Assembly (NCBI RefSeq): GCF_042434915.1
Contig: NZ_CP170198.1
Coordinates: forward strand, 1,674,001-1,738,000
DNA from: Aquimarina sp042434915
GTDB lineage: Bacteria; Bacteroidota; Bacteroidia; Flavobacteriales; Flavobacteriaceae
DNA length: 64,000 bases
Direction of reading: 5' to 3'
Part shown: positions 44,133 through 53,128 of the stretch, in pieces
Layout of the letters: each line of letters opens with the position of its first letter
How positions within the stretch are numbered: position 1 is the stretch's first letter
The notes under the pieces: generated by a model
The model's database searches: none
What the model was told of the DNA's origin: nothing
The model's input: only the letters and a program-made list of their open reading frames with translations
Position numbers and translations under genes: made by a program

Positions 44133-45764
44133 CTATACGTTTATGGTGTACATTTTATCTCTCAACTCTTTGACCTTTGGATCGCTCATATATTCATCAA
44201 ATGTAGCATACCTATCAATGACACCGTTAGGTGTGAGTTCGATAATACGATTTCCTACCGTTTGAGCAAATTCATGATCATGTGTTGTAAAAAGGACCGT
44301 TCCTTTAAAGTTTACCAAGGAGTTATTAAATGCAGTAATTGATTCGAGATCCAAGTGATTTGTAGGCTCATCGAGCATTAAAACATTAGCGCGTACCATC
44401 ATCATTTTTGACAGCATGCAACGTACCTTTTCACCTCCAGATAGAACGTTACATTTTTTTAATGCTTCCTCTCCACTAAAAATCATTTTACCTAAGAAGC
44501 CTCTTATAAAAACTTCTTCTCGTTCTTCTTCAGTCGTGGCATATTGCCTTAGCCAATCTACAAGAGACAAATCACTTTTAAAATACTCGCTATTATCGGC
44601 TGGCAAATACGATTGGGTTGTAGTTATACCCCATGCAAATTCTCCTGAATCAGGTTGCTGTTTTCCATTCAAGATTTGATAAAAAGCAGTAGTAGCTCTT
44701 GAGTCTTTAGAAAAAACAACCACTTTGTCGCCTTTTGATAAGTTAATATCAATATTATTAAACAAAATCTCTCCATCAGAGCTTGCTGATAAACCTGTTA
44801 CATTTAAAATTTGATCTCCAGCTTCGCGATCTCTTTCAAAAATAATAGCAGGATATCGCCTACTAGAGGGTTTAATATCTTCAATATTAAGTTTATCGAT
44901 CATTTTTTTACGAGATGTTGCTTGCTTAGATTTTGCAACATTAGCACTAAAACGTGCAATAAATTCTTGTAATTCCTTTTTCTTTTCTTCAGCTTTTTTG
45001 TTTTGCTGACTTCGTTGTCTCATGGCTAATTGAGAAGATTCGTACCAAAACGTGTAATTACCACTAAAATGATTGATCTTACCAAAATCAATATCAGAAA
45101 TATGTGTACAGACAGCATCCAAAAAGTGTCTATCATGAGACACTACGATTACTGTATTATCATAATTTGCCAAGAAATTTTCTAACCATGTAATTGTTTC
45201 ATAATCCAAATCATTTGTTGGCTCATCCATAATCAATACATCGGGAGACCCAAACAGCGCCTGCGCCAGTAAAACTCGTACGCGTTGTTTGGTATCCAAG
45301 TCTGCCATTAAAGTATAATGTACATCCTCCTTTATACCGAGGTTGGATAACATTGCAGCTGCGTTGCTGTCTGCATTCCAACCATTCATCTCTTCGAACT
45401 CTACCTGTAAAACCCCTACCCGTTCACCATCTGCATCATTAAAATCAGGCTTAGCATAGATCTCATCCATCTCCTTTTTGATTTTATAGAGCGGTTTATT
45501 ACCCATAATAACTGTTTCAAGTACATTATAAGCATCATATGCATAGTGATTTTGTTCTAAGACCGACATTCGTTTTCCAGGTTCAAGGTGAACATGACCA
45601 GAAGTAGGCTCCATTGTCCCTGATAAAATTTTAAGAAATGTGGATTTTCCGGCACCGTTGGCACCGATAATTCCATAGCAATTCCCTTGTGTAAAAGACG
45701 TGTTAACATCATCAAAAAGAACACGTTTGCCAAATTGAACCGAAAGATTTGAAACTGAAAGCAT
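44133..45764 (-). CDS. ABC-F family ATPase (YbiT-like)
   Basis: The protein is 543 aa from the ATG at 45762-45764. Two ABC domains without a membrane part are joined by a charged linker, as in ABC-F translation factors. Domain 1: Walker A GANGAGKST and Walker B LIMDEPTNDLDYETITW; domain 2: LSGGEKVRCMLSK and VLMLDEPTNHLDLESI. The N terminus (LSVSNLSVQFGKRVLFDDV) follows E. coli YbiT. ABC-F proteins bind the ribosomal E site and relieve stalling or antibiotic block. An extended frame to 45812 is rejected because a TACTTTTG -7 element lies at 45795-45802 inside it. Confidence 0.93.
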   Translation of the reverse strand: MLSVSNLSVQFGKRVLFDDVNTSFTQGNCYGIIGANGAGKSTFLKILSGTMEPTSGHVHLEPGKRMSVLEQNHYAYDAYNVLETVIMGNKPLYKIKKEMDEIYAKPDFNDADGERVGVLQVEFEEMNGWNADSNAAAMLSNLGIKEDVHYTLMADLDTKQRVRVLLAQALFGSPDVLIMDEPTNDLDYETITWLENFLANYDNTVIVVSHDRHFLDAVCTHISDIDFGKINHFSGNYTFWYESSQLAMRQRSQQNKKAEEKKKELQEFIARFSANVAKSKQATSRKKMIDKLNIEDIKPSSRRYPAIIFERDREAGDQILNVTGLSASSDGEILFNNIDINLSKGDKVVVFSKDSRATTAFYQILNGKQQPDSGEFAWGITTTQSYLPADNSEYFKSDLSLVDWLRQYATTEEEREEVFIRGFLGKMIFSGEEALKKCNVLSGGEKVRCMLSKMMMVRANVLMLDEPTNHLDLESITAFNNSLVNFKGTVLFTTHDHEFAQTVGNRIIELTPNGVIDRYATFDEYMSDPKVKELRDKMYTINV

Positions 45765-45794
45765 ATGAAAATTTAGAAAGAATTTAATTTCCCG

Positions 45795-45802
45795 CAAAAG
45801 TA
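45795..45802 (-). promoter_or_regulatory. Promoter -7 element TACTTTTG for the ABC-F gene
   Basis: On the minus strand TACTTTTG (TAnnTTTG) ends 31 bp before the ATG at 45764, giving a leader of about 25 nt. Confidence 0.55.
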
Positions 45803-45924
45803 GAGAAATCAAGGCAAACCCAGAAACTTTATAAGTTTAAAAATTTAATTAACGATATATTAACAAAAGAAGAATGTTGTACCCTTTATTTTTGGCTAGT
45901 CAGAAAGAAAGGTAAATTTCCCAA

Positions 45925-47370
45925 ATGTATATCAGGTTTATAAAGCAACTCGCTTGTATAGTAAGTATCCCATGTTTTTTCTATTCGTGCAACGACTACA
46001 GTTCTTCGAATAGGTTAGACACGTATCTTGGTGGCGAAATTGTCAATCCAAATTCTAATTTCATCATTTTATCAAAAGATACTAAACCTGCAGATACCAT
46101 TTATCTTGATCGTAATAATAGGTTTTTACATAAGTTTGAAGATTTTGAAGATGGTATTTATTCGTTTCGACATTCTCCAGAAAATCAGCTGGTACTTTTG
46201 GAAAAAGGAGACAGTCTCTATTTTAGGCTAAATACTATGGAGCTGGATGAGTCATTAGCTTTTACTGGCATAGGTGCTGAAAAAAACACCTTTTTGATTG
46301 AAATGTTTTTACTTAATGAGTTAGAACGCGATGCTCTAATCCAAAGAGATTTTAAACTGAAACCTCAAGCATTTCAAAGTAAACAAAATGCTTTAATTAA
46401 TCGAAGAAAAAAAAGATTGAATAAACTCAATTCGAAAGTTACTTTGAGTCCGCTAGCCAAAAAAATACTTAAAGCTAGTTATCAATATGATTTTTACTCT
46501 CGATTCGAAATGTACTCATATAGTCATTACGGAATTACAGATATTGCAAAAATAAAAGAACTACCACCCTCATTTTTTGACTATCGAGAAAAGATTAATT
46601 TTAATAATGAAGATTTAAAACGTCTATATTCCTATAATAGATTTTTAAATCATTACATTACTAATGCATCGTACACAAATTACACCAAGGGAAAATCTTA
46701 CCGGACTGATCCTGTTGGTGTCACTATGTATGAGCTTAACTTGGTAGACAGCCTCATTAACAATAGCTATATAAAAAACAATTTGTTACGAGGTATAACC
46801 AGTGAATTTTTATTAAGTAATGAAGATACTACAGCTTCAAAAAAAGTGTTAGATCATTATATTGATAAAAGTTCTAACAAGACCTTTATTGATGATCTTA
46901 CACGTTTAAGAAAAGCTACGGCTAAGCTTAAGCCTAATAATACGATTCCGAACCAAGAACTCATTAGTTCAAAGGGAAATATAATTCAATTATCTTCGGT
47001 ATTTAAAAAACCTATTACCGCATTATTTTTTTGGTCGTTAGAGGATCAAAAACATTATGTAAGTGCGCATCAAAGAGCTCATCAATTAACGAATCGCTAT
47101 CCAGCAATCGATTTTATCGCAATTAACACAGATGAACAGCAGACTAGAAACTGGCTACAAACAATTAATCGTCATGCCTATAACCCGGCATTTGAATATG
47201 AATTTAAATATCCAAAATGCTCTTCTGAAGAATTAGTGATTTACGACAAAAATAAGGTCATTTTGGTAAATCAACAGGGTAAAATAATTAATGCTACGAA
47301 TGATTTATTTTCTCACTCTTTTGAAAAACGATTACATATATATAATAACAGCATACGTACTATACATTAA
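45925..47370 (+). CDS. TlpA-like lipoprotein lacking the redox CxxC
   Basis: The 481-aa lipoprotein starts MYIRFIKQLACIVSIPCFFYSCNDYSS, with the acylated cysteine probably near residue 22 (FFYSC). A long N-terminal region (about 30-330) with many charged helices (FQSKQNALINRRKKRLNK) precedes a thioredoxin-fold C-terminal domain (about 345-481, KPITALFFWSLEDQKHY, DFIAINTDEQQTRNWLQ). Where TlpA proteins have WCxxC, this reads FFWSLEDQ, so no disulfide chemistry is expected. It may bind a client or act as a structural lipoprotein. A strong terminator follows. Confidence 0.75.
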   Translation: MYIRFIKQLACIVSIPCFFYSCNDYSSSNRLDTYLGGEIVNPNSNFIILSKDTKPADTIYLDRNNRFLHKFEDFEDGIYSFRHSPENQLVLLEKGDSLYFRLNTMELDESLAFTGIGAEKNTFLIEMFLLNELERDALIQRDFKLKPQAFQSKQNALINRRKKRLNKLNSKVTLSPLAKKILKASYQYDFYSRFEMYSYSHYGITDIAKIKELPPSFFDYREKINFNNEDLKRLYSYNRFLNHYITNASYTNYTKGKSYRTDPVGVTMYELNLVDSLINNSYIKNNLLRGITSEFLLSNEDTTASKKVLDHYIDKSSNKTFIDDLTRLRKATAKLKPNNTIPNQELISSKGNIIQLSSVFKKPITALFFWSLEDQKHYVSAHQRAHQLTNRYPAIDFIAINTDEQQTRNWLQTINRHAYNPAFEYEFKYPKCSSEELVIYDKNKVILVNQQGKIINATNDLFSHSFEKRLHIYNNSIRTIH

Positions 47371-47379
47371 TTTTAAAAA

Positions 47380-47414
47380 AAATCGCTTGAAAATATATTT
47401 CCAAGCGATTTTTA
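47380..47414. terminator. Terminator between convergent genes
   Basis: AATCGCTTG and CAAGCGATT pair around a 12-nt loop, with flanking A-run and T-run, 10 bp past the lipoprotein stop. Confidence 0.85.
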
Positions 47415-47467
47415 GTTCTTATGCTCATTATAGTAATCCAATGCTATAATAAACAACACTGTACTAT

Positions 47468-48121
47468 CTAATTTCCTTTTTTATAATCCTCTAAGAATTT
47501 AGCCAATCCTATATCTGTTAGCGGGTGTTTTAATAGACCCTCTATAGACGATAAAGGTCCAGTCATCACATCTGCACCTATCTTGGCACAATCAATAACA
47601 TGCATGGTATGTCGCACTGAAGCCGCCAAAATTTGTGTATCAAAACCGTAATTATCATAGATAAGACGAATTTCTGCAATCAAATTTAATCCATCTGTAG
47701 AGATATCATCTAATCTTCCGATAAAAGGAGAAACATAAGTTGCCCCAGCTTTTGCAGCTAACAACGCCTGACCTGCTGAAAAAACTAATGTACAATTGGT
47801 TCGAATTCCTTGATCACTAAAATACTTAATTGCTTTAACTCCTTCTTTGATCATAGGAACTTTGACAACTATTCGCTCATGCAACTTGGCTAAAGCTTCT
47901 CCTTCTTTGATCATTCCTTCAAAATCGGTCGCAATAACCTCGGCACTTACGTCACCAGTAACGATGTCACATATTTTTTTGTAGTGCGCGATTATGTTTT
48001 CTTGGCCAGTTATCCCTTCCTTAGCCATTAAAGAAGGATTTGTTGTAACCCCGTCAAGAACCCCTAAATCCTGTGCCTCTTTAATTTGATCAAGATTAGC
48101 TGTATCAATGAAAAATTTCAT
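47468..48121 (-). CDS. tal: Transaldolase / fructose-6-phosphate aldolase-type
   Basis: The 217-aa TIM-barrel enzyme belongs to the short transaldolase (TalC/FSA) subfamily. The start MKFFIDTANLDQIKEAQDLG, GVTTNPSLMAKEG, VVKVPMIKEGVKAI with the Schiff-base lysine, TLVFSAGQALLAAKAGATYVSPFIGRLDD and AASVRH are typical. Most of these proteins in Bacteroidota are transaldolases of the pentose phosphate pathway; an aldolase role cannot be excluded. A TATCTTCG element (48157-48164, minus strand) may be its promoter. Located between a terminator and an SDR gene on the same strand. Confidence 0.93.
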   Translation of the reverse strand: MKFFIDTANLDQIKEAQDLGVLDGVTTNPSLMAKEGITGQENIIAHYKKICDIVTGDVSAEVIATDFEGMIKEGEALAKLHERIVVKVPMIKEGVKAIKYFSDQGIRTNCTLVFSAGQALLAAKAGATYVSPFIGRLDDISTDGLNLIAEIRLIYDNYGFDTQILAASVRHTMHVIDCAKIGADVMTGPLSSIEGLLKHPLTDIGLAKFLEDYKKGN

Positions 48122-48197
48122 GCTGTTGTGTTTTGGTTTATTTTATTAATATTGTGCGAAGATAAAAATTAATTTGGCTGTGACCTTCTGTCAAACC

Positions 48198-49019
48198 TTA
48201 TAATTTGTAATGATTCATTAAGAGTTTCTCATATAGTTTGCTTGGCAAAAAATTGTGAAGTACAACAGAAAATCTTTGCATAAATACAGCTACCTTGTAA
48301 CGTACTTTGGGTGCATCATTTTCAATAATCTCTTCAACAGCCATGGCCATTAGTTTTGGATCTTGGCCACTATCAACATGAGTATCCATTAGCTGTAAAG
48401 TTTTACTATAAGATGTTTTATACGGAGAATCTTCATTAAGAGGAGCATGATACCTACCCGCTGCTATATTCGTTGCAAAATCACCAGGAGCCACATTAGT
48501 CATTTTTATATTAAAAGGTTTCAGTTCCATTCGCCATGCCTCGGTTGTAACTTCTAAAGCTGCTTTGGACGCACTGTAAATTCCTCTAAATGGCAATCCC
48601 ATATATCCTGCAATCGAAGTCACATTTATGATTAATCCATTTTTTTGTTTCCGCATAGATGGTAAGACCGCTTTAATTACGTTTACTGGCCCAAAAAAAT
48701 TTGTGGTAAAATTTTTTACTATTTCCTCCTCTGGTATTTCCTCCAAAGGCCCTGTAATACCAGCTCCAGCATTATTTATTAATACATCAATCCTTCCTTC
48801 TTCAGCAATGACGGTATCAATAGCTGTTTCGATACTATTCTTATCTGAGACATCCAATGCCAATAACCTAAATTCATTAAAATCACTGTACTTCTCAGGA
48901 CTACGACTGGTACCATAAACTCGATATCCCTTTGACGATAGATAAATACCTATTGATTTACCAATCCCCGAAGAACCTCCAGTGATTAGGATAACTTTGT
49001 CACGTTTGTTATTTTTCAT
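48198..49019 (-). CDS. SDR-family oxidoreductase
   Basis: The protein is 273 aa from the ATG at 49017-49019 (an in-frame GTG lies 6 bp earlier at 49025). It is a classical short-chain dehydrogenase with the NAD(P) Rossmann motif TGGSSGIGKSIG, NNAG (VLINNAGAG), the catalytic Ser in NVTSIAGYMG and YSASKAALEVT with the Tyr-x3-Lys pair, then PGDFAT. It uses NAD(P)H on an unknown alcohol/ketone substrate. It lies between transaldolase and the SRP RNA, all on the minus strand. Confidence 0.88.
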   Translation of the reverse strand: MKNNKRDKVILITGGSSGIGKSIGIYLSSKGYRVYGTSRSPEKYSDFNEFRLLALDVSDKNSIETAIDTVIAEEGRIDVLINNAGAGITGPLEEIPEEEIVKNFTTNFFGPVNVIKAVLPSMRKQKNGLIINVTSIAGYMGLPFRGIYSASKAALEVTTEAWRMELKPFNIKMTNVAPGDFATNIAAGRYHAPLNEDSPYKTSYSKTLQLMDTHVDSGQDPKLMAMAVEEIIENDAPKVRYKVAVFMQRFSVVLHNFLPSKLYEKLLMNHYKL

Positions 49020-49136
49020 AAACACAAAGATACAGCATGAAAAGTAAAACTTGAAAAAGACTAGAAAAAAGAAAAATAGGATTGTGATAGTCTATATAAA
49101 CTATTTTAAAGAAGGTAAAAATAGCGCACAAAAAAA

Positions 49137-49230
49137 GGCAAGCTACCTACATCACACTGCTACAACCATTTACCTTTGCTGCGTTCCCGCCCTGGAGGAT
49201 TCAACAGGAGCTAGTTGTGTAGGACTTGCC
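49137..49230 (-). ncRNA. ffs: Bacterial small SRP RNA (4.5S type)
   Basis: On the minus strand this region folds into one long hairpin: GGCAAG-CCTACA at the 5' end pairs with TGTAGG-CTTGCC at the 3' end. The apical part reads CAGG-GCG-GGAA-CGC-AGCA, the conserved SRP domain IV: GGAA tetraloop on a GCG/CGC stem and the asymmetric internal loop with CAGG and AGCA, which binds Ffh. A T-run at 49131-49136 ends it and a clear promoter precedes it (49235-49264). The RNA is essential for co-translational membrane targeting. No convincing protein is encoded here. Confidence 0.92.
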
Positions 49231-49234
49231 GCTG

Positions 49235-49264
49235 CAAAGATACAATCTTTCATAAATATTACAA
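49235..49264 (-). promoter_or_regulatory. Promoter of the SRP RNA gene
   Basis: On the minus strand TTG (49262-49264), a 19-bp spacer and TATCTTTG (49235-49242) match the Bacteroidota promoter exactly, with transcription expected to start near 49230. This is the best promoter in the window and a useful reference for the others. Confidence 0.85.
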
Positions 49265-49318
49265 CCATTTTTTAAACCCAATTAAAATAAATATCTTGCT
49301 ATAAAATAAAACAACCCC

Positions 49319-50365
49319 ATGAATTATCGTAATCCATTAATCGCCATAATTTTAGGATCAATCCTTTTATCTTGCGGAAGTAACTTGGACAACAAAAAAA
49401 AATACTTTTCTATAAAAATAGAAAATAATAAAGATCAATTTAAGTTAAATGAGACTGTAAAAGCTTCAATCAATAACCCAGAAAATAAAAAAATAGATTC
49501 CATTCATTATTTTTTGGATCAGAACACAACTGTACAAAAAAAAGCTACTTATCAAGAAATTTTGGATGATGAATTATTAGGTCATCACAAACTCAATGCA
49601 ACTATTTTTTACGAAGGACAATCGCAGACAGTATCAAAGAAATTACTTTTTTTAAATGACAAAGCCCCTGCTTTATATTCCTATAAAATAATTGCAGAAT
49701 ATCCTCATGACAAACAGGCGTTTACTCAAGGATTAGAATTCAACGCTGATACACTATATGAAAGTACTGGTAAAAAAGGGTTTTCGACATTAAGAAAAGT
49801 TAACTATCTTACTGGAGAGATTCTTGAAAATCATAGCTTAAAGGATAGCTACTTCGCAGAGGGTTTAACCATATACAAAGATCAAATCTATCAATTAACA
49901 TGGTTAGCACGACAAGGATTTATATACGATCTCAATACGTTAATTGAAAAAGGCACCTTTGCCTATAATCAAAGTAAAGAAGGTTGGGGATTGTGTAATG
50001 ATGGTAAAACAATTTATAAGAGTGATGGTACCGAAAAAATTTGGAAACTCAATCCAGACACACTTGTAGAAGAAAGCTTTATACAAGTTACTACAAATAA
50101 AGGTATTAAAAGTAAATTTAATGAACTTGAATGGATAGACGGAAAAATTTATGCGAATACATGGCAAAAAGATGGAATTGCAATTATTAATCCTAAAAAT
50201 GGAGCTTTAGAAGGGGTTATAAACTTAAGTAACTTAAGAAAAAGACTATCAAACCACCCAGATCTAGATGTTCTTAACGGCATTGCTTATCGCAATGACA
50301 CAAAACAATTATTTGTAACAGGTAAAAACTGGGACAAACTATTTGAAATTGAAGTGCTTAAATAA
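49319..50365 (+). CDS. Glutaminyl-peptide cyclotransferase, lipoprotein
   Basis: The 348-aa protein has a lipoprotein signal (ILGSILLSCGSN, Cys about residue 19) and a C-terminal five-bladed propeller of the glutamine cyclotransferase type (about 110-348, FTQGLEFNADTLYESTGKKGFSTL, YFAEGLTIYKDQIYQLTW, GLCNDGKTIYKSDGTEKIWKLNP, LNGIAYRNDTKQLFVTGKNW). It converts N-terminal glutamine to pyroglutamate, which blocks aminopeptidases. Pyroglutamate is common at the N terminus of mature exported flavobacterial proteins after Q-cleaved signals, and many signals here end in AQ or SQ. Divergent from the SRP RNA gene. Confidence 0.9.
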   Translation: MNYRNPLIAIILGSILLSCGSNLDNKKKYFSIKIENNKDQFKLNETVKASINNPENKKIDSIHYFLDQNTTVQKKATYQEILDDELLGHHKLNATIFYEGQSQTVSKKLLFLNDKAPALYSYKIIAEYPHDKQAFTQGLEFNADTLYESTGKKGFSTLRKVNYLTGEILENHSLKDSYFAEGLTIYKDQIYQLTWLARQGFIYDLNTLIEKGTFAYNQSKEGWGLCNDGKTIYKSDGTEKIWKLNPDTLVEESFIQVTTNKGIKSKFNELEWIDGKIYANTWQKDGIAIINPKNGALEGVINLSNLRKRLSNHPDLDVLNGIAYRNDTKQLFVTGKNWDKLFEIEVLK

Positions 50366-50452
50366 ATAATTTAAGAATATTAAAATATTCTTTTTTTTAA
50401 TAACTCCCCTATAATATCTCTTTTCTAATTATTATAGACAGATAATAAAACG

Positions 50453-50460
50453 TACCTTTG
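50453..50460 (+). promoter_or_regulatory. Promoter -7 element TACCTTTG before the DEAD-box gene
   Basis: An exact TAnnTTTG match 17 bp upstream of the ATG at 50478. No TTG at -33 is evident. Confidence 0.55.
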
Positions 50461-50477
50461 CGCCTTATTTTTAATAT

Positions 50478-52247
50478 ATGAACAAATTTGAAGCGCTAGG
50501 ACTTGGCGAAGCTATTATCAAGGCAGTCAACGAAATGGGATTTGAAACCCCTAGCGAAGTACAAGAAAAAGCAATACCAATTTTACTTAATGAGGAAACC
50601 GATATCGTTGCATTAGCGCAAACAGGTACTGGTAAAACAGCAGCATTTGGTTTTCCTCTTATCGAAAAAATAAATCATGAAAGTAGAGTTACACAAGGAT
50701 TAATCCTCTCACCAACTCGAGAACTCTGTTTACAAATTACAAACGAACTCAAAAATTATTCTAAGTTTATTCCTAACTTACATACCGTAGCTATTTACGG
50801 AGGAGCTAGTATAACCGACCAAGCAAAGCAAATTAAAAGAGGGGCACAAATTATAGTTGCCACCCCTGGCCGTATGCAAGATATGATCAATCGCAAGATG
50901 GTGGATATTACAAATATCGATTATTGTATTCTAGATGAAGCTGATGAAATGCTTAACATGGGATTTTTTGAAGATATCACAGCTATTCTATCGCATACGC
51001 CTGATCAAAAAAACACTTGGTTATTTTCGGCTACAATGCCAAAAGAAGTTTCTACCATTGCCAAGCGTTTTATGAATAATCCTATCGAAATTACTGTAGG
51101 TCATAAAAACACTGGTTCAAAAAATGTATCACATGAATATTATACGGTAAATTCTAGAGACCGTTATGCCGCTCTCAAAAGATTGGCTGATGCAAACCCT
51201 GATATATTTTCTGTAATTTTTTGTAGAACAAAACGAGATACGCAAAAAGTCGCAGAGAACCTTATTGAAGATGGTTACAATGCAGCTGCTTTACACGGGG
51301 ATTTAAGTCAAAATCAACGTGATCTTGTGATGAAAAGTTTTAGAAATCGTCAAATACAAATGCTAGTAGCTACCGATGTTGCTGCAAGAGGTATTGATGT
51401 AGATGATATTACGCACGTAATTAATTATCAATTACCTGATGAAATCGAAACCTATACTCACAGAAGTGGTAGAACTGGTAGAGCAGGTAAAAGTGGGGTA
51501 TCCATGGTAATTGTTTCAAAAAGCGAAACAAGAAAAATCAAATCAATTGAACGTATTATTAATAAAACGTTTGAGAAAAAAGAAATTCCTAGCGGAGAAG
51601 AAATTTGTCAAGTACAATTGTTTCATTTGGCAAATGACATTGCTAAAGCTGAGATAAATCATGAGATTGACACATACCTCCCTTCTATACATGAAGTATT
51701 AGAAAGCTTTTCTAAGGAGGAGCTTATTAAAAAATTCTTTTCTGTAGAGTTTTCACGTTTTCATAATTATTATAAAAAGGCAAAAGATCTTAATGCTGTT
51801 AGCGATGGTAAAGAAAGGAATTTTGCTAATGACGGCAGTACCCGTTACTTTATCAATATCGGCGAGAAAGACGGCTTTGACTGGATGACCTTAAAAGATT
51901 TCTTAAAAGACACCTTGGACTTAGGTAGAGATGCTGTAAGTCGTGTTGATGTTAAAGAAAGTTTTTCTTTTTTTAATACTAGTTCGGAACAACAAGATGC
52001 GGTTGTAGCTGCATTTGACAACTTCAAACTTGAAGGAAGAAGTGTTAATGTTGAGATATCTAAAGATTCTGGCAGAGGACGTGGTGGCAGTAGAGGACGC
52101 TCTGATCGTAATCGTGGAGGTTTCAAAGGAAAAAGAAGAAGTGATGATTTTAAACCTAGAGGCAAGAGAAAGGCATCGGGATCTACTAGTAGTCGTGAGA
52201 ATGGTGGCGGTAGAAGAGATCGTAGAAAAAGAAGTGATCGTAATTAA
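50478..52247 (+). CDS. DEAD-box RNA helicase with DbpA-type C-terminal domain
   Basis: The 589-aa helicase has Q-motif GLGEAIIKAVNEMGFETPSEVQ, Walker A AQTGTGKTAAFG, PTRELCLQI, DEADEMLNMGF (DEAD), SATMP, ATDVAARGIDVDDI and HRSGRTGRAG. The C-terminal part (about 450-525) is a DbpA-like RNA-binding domain. The last 60 residues are an Arg/Gly/Ser-rich tail (RGRGGSRGRSDRNRGG) that binds RNA non-specifically. Similar proteins act in ribosome assembly and cold adaptation. A 5' -7 element lies 17 bp before the ATG and two alternative hairpins follow the gene. Confidence 0.94.
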   Translation: MNKFEALGLGEAIIKAVNEMGFETPSEVQEKAIPILLNEETDIVALAQTGTGKTAAFGFPLIEKINHESRVTQGLILSPTRELCLQITNELKNYSKFIPNLHTVAIYGGASITDQAKQIKRGAQIIVATPGRMQDMINRKMVDITNIDYCILDEADEMLNMGFFEDITAILSHTPDQKNTWLFSATMPKEVSTIAKRFMNNPIEITVGHKNTGSKNVSHEYYTVNSRDRYAALKRLADANPDIFSVIFCRTKRDTQKVAENLIEDGYNAAALHGDLSQNQRDLVMKSFRNRQIQMLVATDVAARGIDVDDITHVINYQLPDEIETYTHRSGRTGRAGKSGVSMVIVSKSETRKIKSIERIINKTFEKKEIPSGEEICQVQLFHLANDIAKAEINHEIDTYLPSIHEVLESFSKEELIKKFFSVEFSRFHNYYKKAKDLNAVSDGKERNFANDGSTRYFINIGEKDGFDWMTLKDFLKDTLDLGRDAVSRVDVKESFSFFNTSSEQQDAVVAAFDNFKLEGRSVNVEISKDSGRGRGGSRGRSDRNRGGFKGKRRSDDFKPRGKRKASGSTSSRENGGGRRDRRKRSDRN

Positions 52248-52264
52248 AAAATAATAGTATAATG

Positions 52265-52314
52265 TAAGTTTGGCAAGGTTTTAGATCAACTTACTAAGTT
52301 TTATAAAACCTTTG
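52265..52314 (+). other. Pair of alternative hairpins after the DEAD-box gene
   Basis: TAAGTT (52265-52270) can pair with AACTTA (52288-52293). CAAGGTTTTA (52274-52283) can pair with the TAAAACC-TTTG region (52304-52314). The two structures overlap and exclude each other. No T-run follows. Confidence 0.35.
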
Positions 52315-52346
52315 TCAAGCATATATAGTAATCTGAATAGGCTCTT

Positions 52347-53111
52347 TTGAAAAAAAAATTACTCTTTATCTCATTTATGTTTACGCTACTGTCGTACAGT
52401 CAAGACGCGGCAGAAGGTATTGTTAGCGGAAAAGTTCTTAATGCCGCTAATGAAAGTGAACTCGAAAATGTTCATATTGTCAATCTGAGTAAAGTAGTTG
52501 GTACAATTACCAACGGCGATGGAGAGTTTAATATCGCTGCTAAGGTAAATGATACTTTATATTTTTCATATATCGGTTTTAAGCCTTTGCGAGTTAGAGT
52601 GACCAATGATTGGATAAAATTTGGTCAAGTTAAAATTAAGATGACCGAGTTGGGCATAGCCTTAGAAGAAGTTACCGTTGCCGAAGTACAGTTAACGGGG
52701 TATTTAGAAATTGATGCCAAAAATATTCCGATATACAATAATTATCGATATAGCATCTCTGGGCTTAATTCTGGTTACGAAGGTGGTAGCAGGCAACCTG
52801 GAGCCGTAAATCAAGTACTAGGAGCTATTTTTAACCCTGCAGACTTTCTTTATAACTTATTTAGCAAACGATCTTATGAGCTTAAAAAGTTACGTAAGAT
52901 GAAAAAAGATGATGAAATTCGTAATTTGCTTGAAACCAAATTTGATCGAGCTACGCTTATGGCGTTGCTTCAAATAGAACGTCTTGATATTGATGAAATT
53001 CTTAGAAATTGTAATTACTCTTCAGATTTCATAAAATTTGCTAATGATCTACAAATTTTGGATGCAATTAGTGAATGCTATGAGGAATATAAGGCTCTAA
53101 ATAGAAAATAA
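52347..53111 (+). CDS. CarboxypepD_reg-like domain protein, exported
   Basis: The 254-aa protein begins at TTG 52347 with a signal peptide (MKKKLLFISFMFTLLSYSQ). A CarboxypepD_reg-like beta domain (about 25-105) follows, with VSGKVLNAANESELENVHIVNLSK and GDGEFNIAAKVNDTLYFSYIGFKPL. The C-terminal half is helical (RKMKKDDEIRNLLETKFDRATLMALLQ), with SGLNSGYEGGSRQPGAVNQVLGA between. It resembles envelope proteins where this domain is used without a barrel. Function unknown. Convergent with trmH, 17 bp between stops. Confidence 0.82.
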   Translation: MKKKLLFISFMFTLLSYSQDAAEGIVSGKVLNAANESELENVHIVNLSKVVGTITNGDGEFNIAAKVNDTLYFSYIGFKPLRVRVTNDWIKFGQVKIKMTELGIALEEVTVAEVQLTGYLEIDAKNIPIYNNYRYSISGLNSGYEGGSRQPGAVNQVLGAIFNPADFLYNLFSKRSYELKKLRKMKKDDEIRNLLETKFDRATLMALLQIERLDIDEILRNCNYSSDFIKFANDLQILDAISECYEEYKALNRK

Positions 53112-53128
53112 CGTTTACTTTGTCCTCA

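Noticed and set aside
44100..44342. 80-aa plus-strand frame
   Set aside because: It starts inside the terminator and runs antisense to the ABC-F gene.
49051..49275. 74-aa plus-strand protein
   Set aside because: It overlaps the well-supported SRP RNA and its promoter on the opposite strand.
52015..52254. 79-aa frame overlapping the 3' end of the DEAD-box gene
   Set aside because: It is a frame-shifted reading of the Arg/Gly-rich tail, with biased composition and no independent support.
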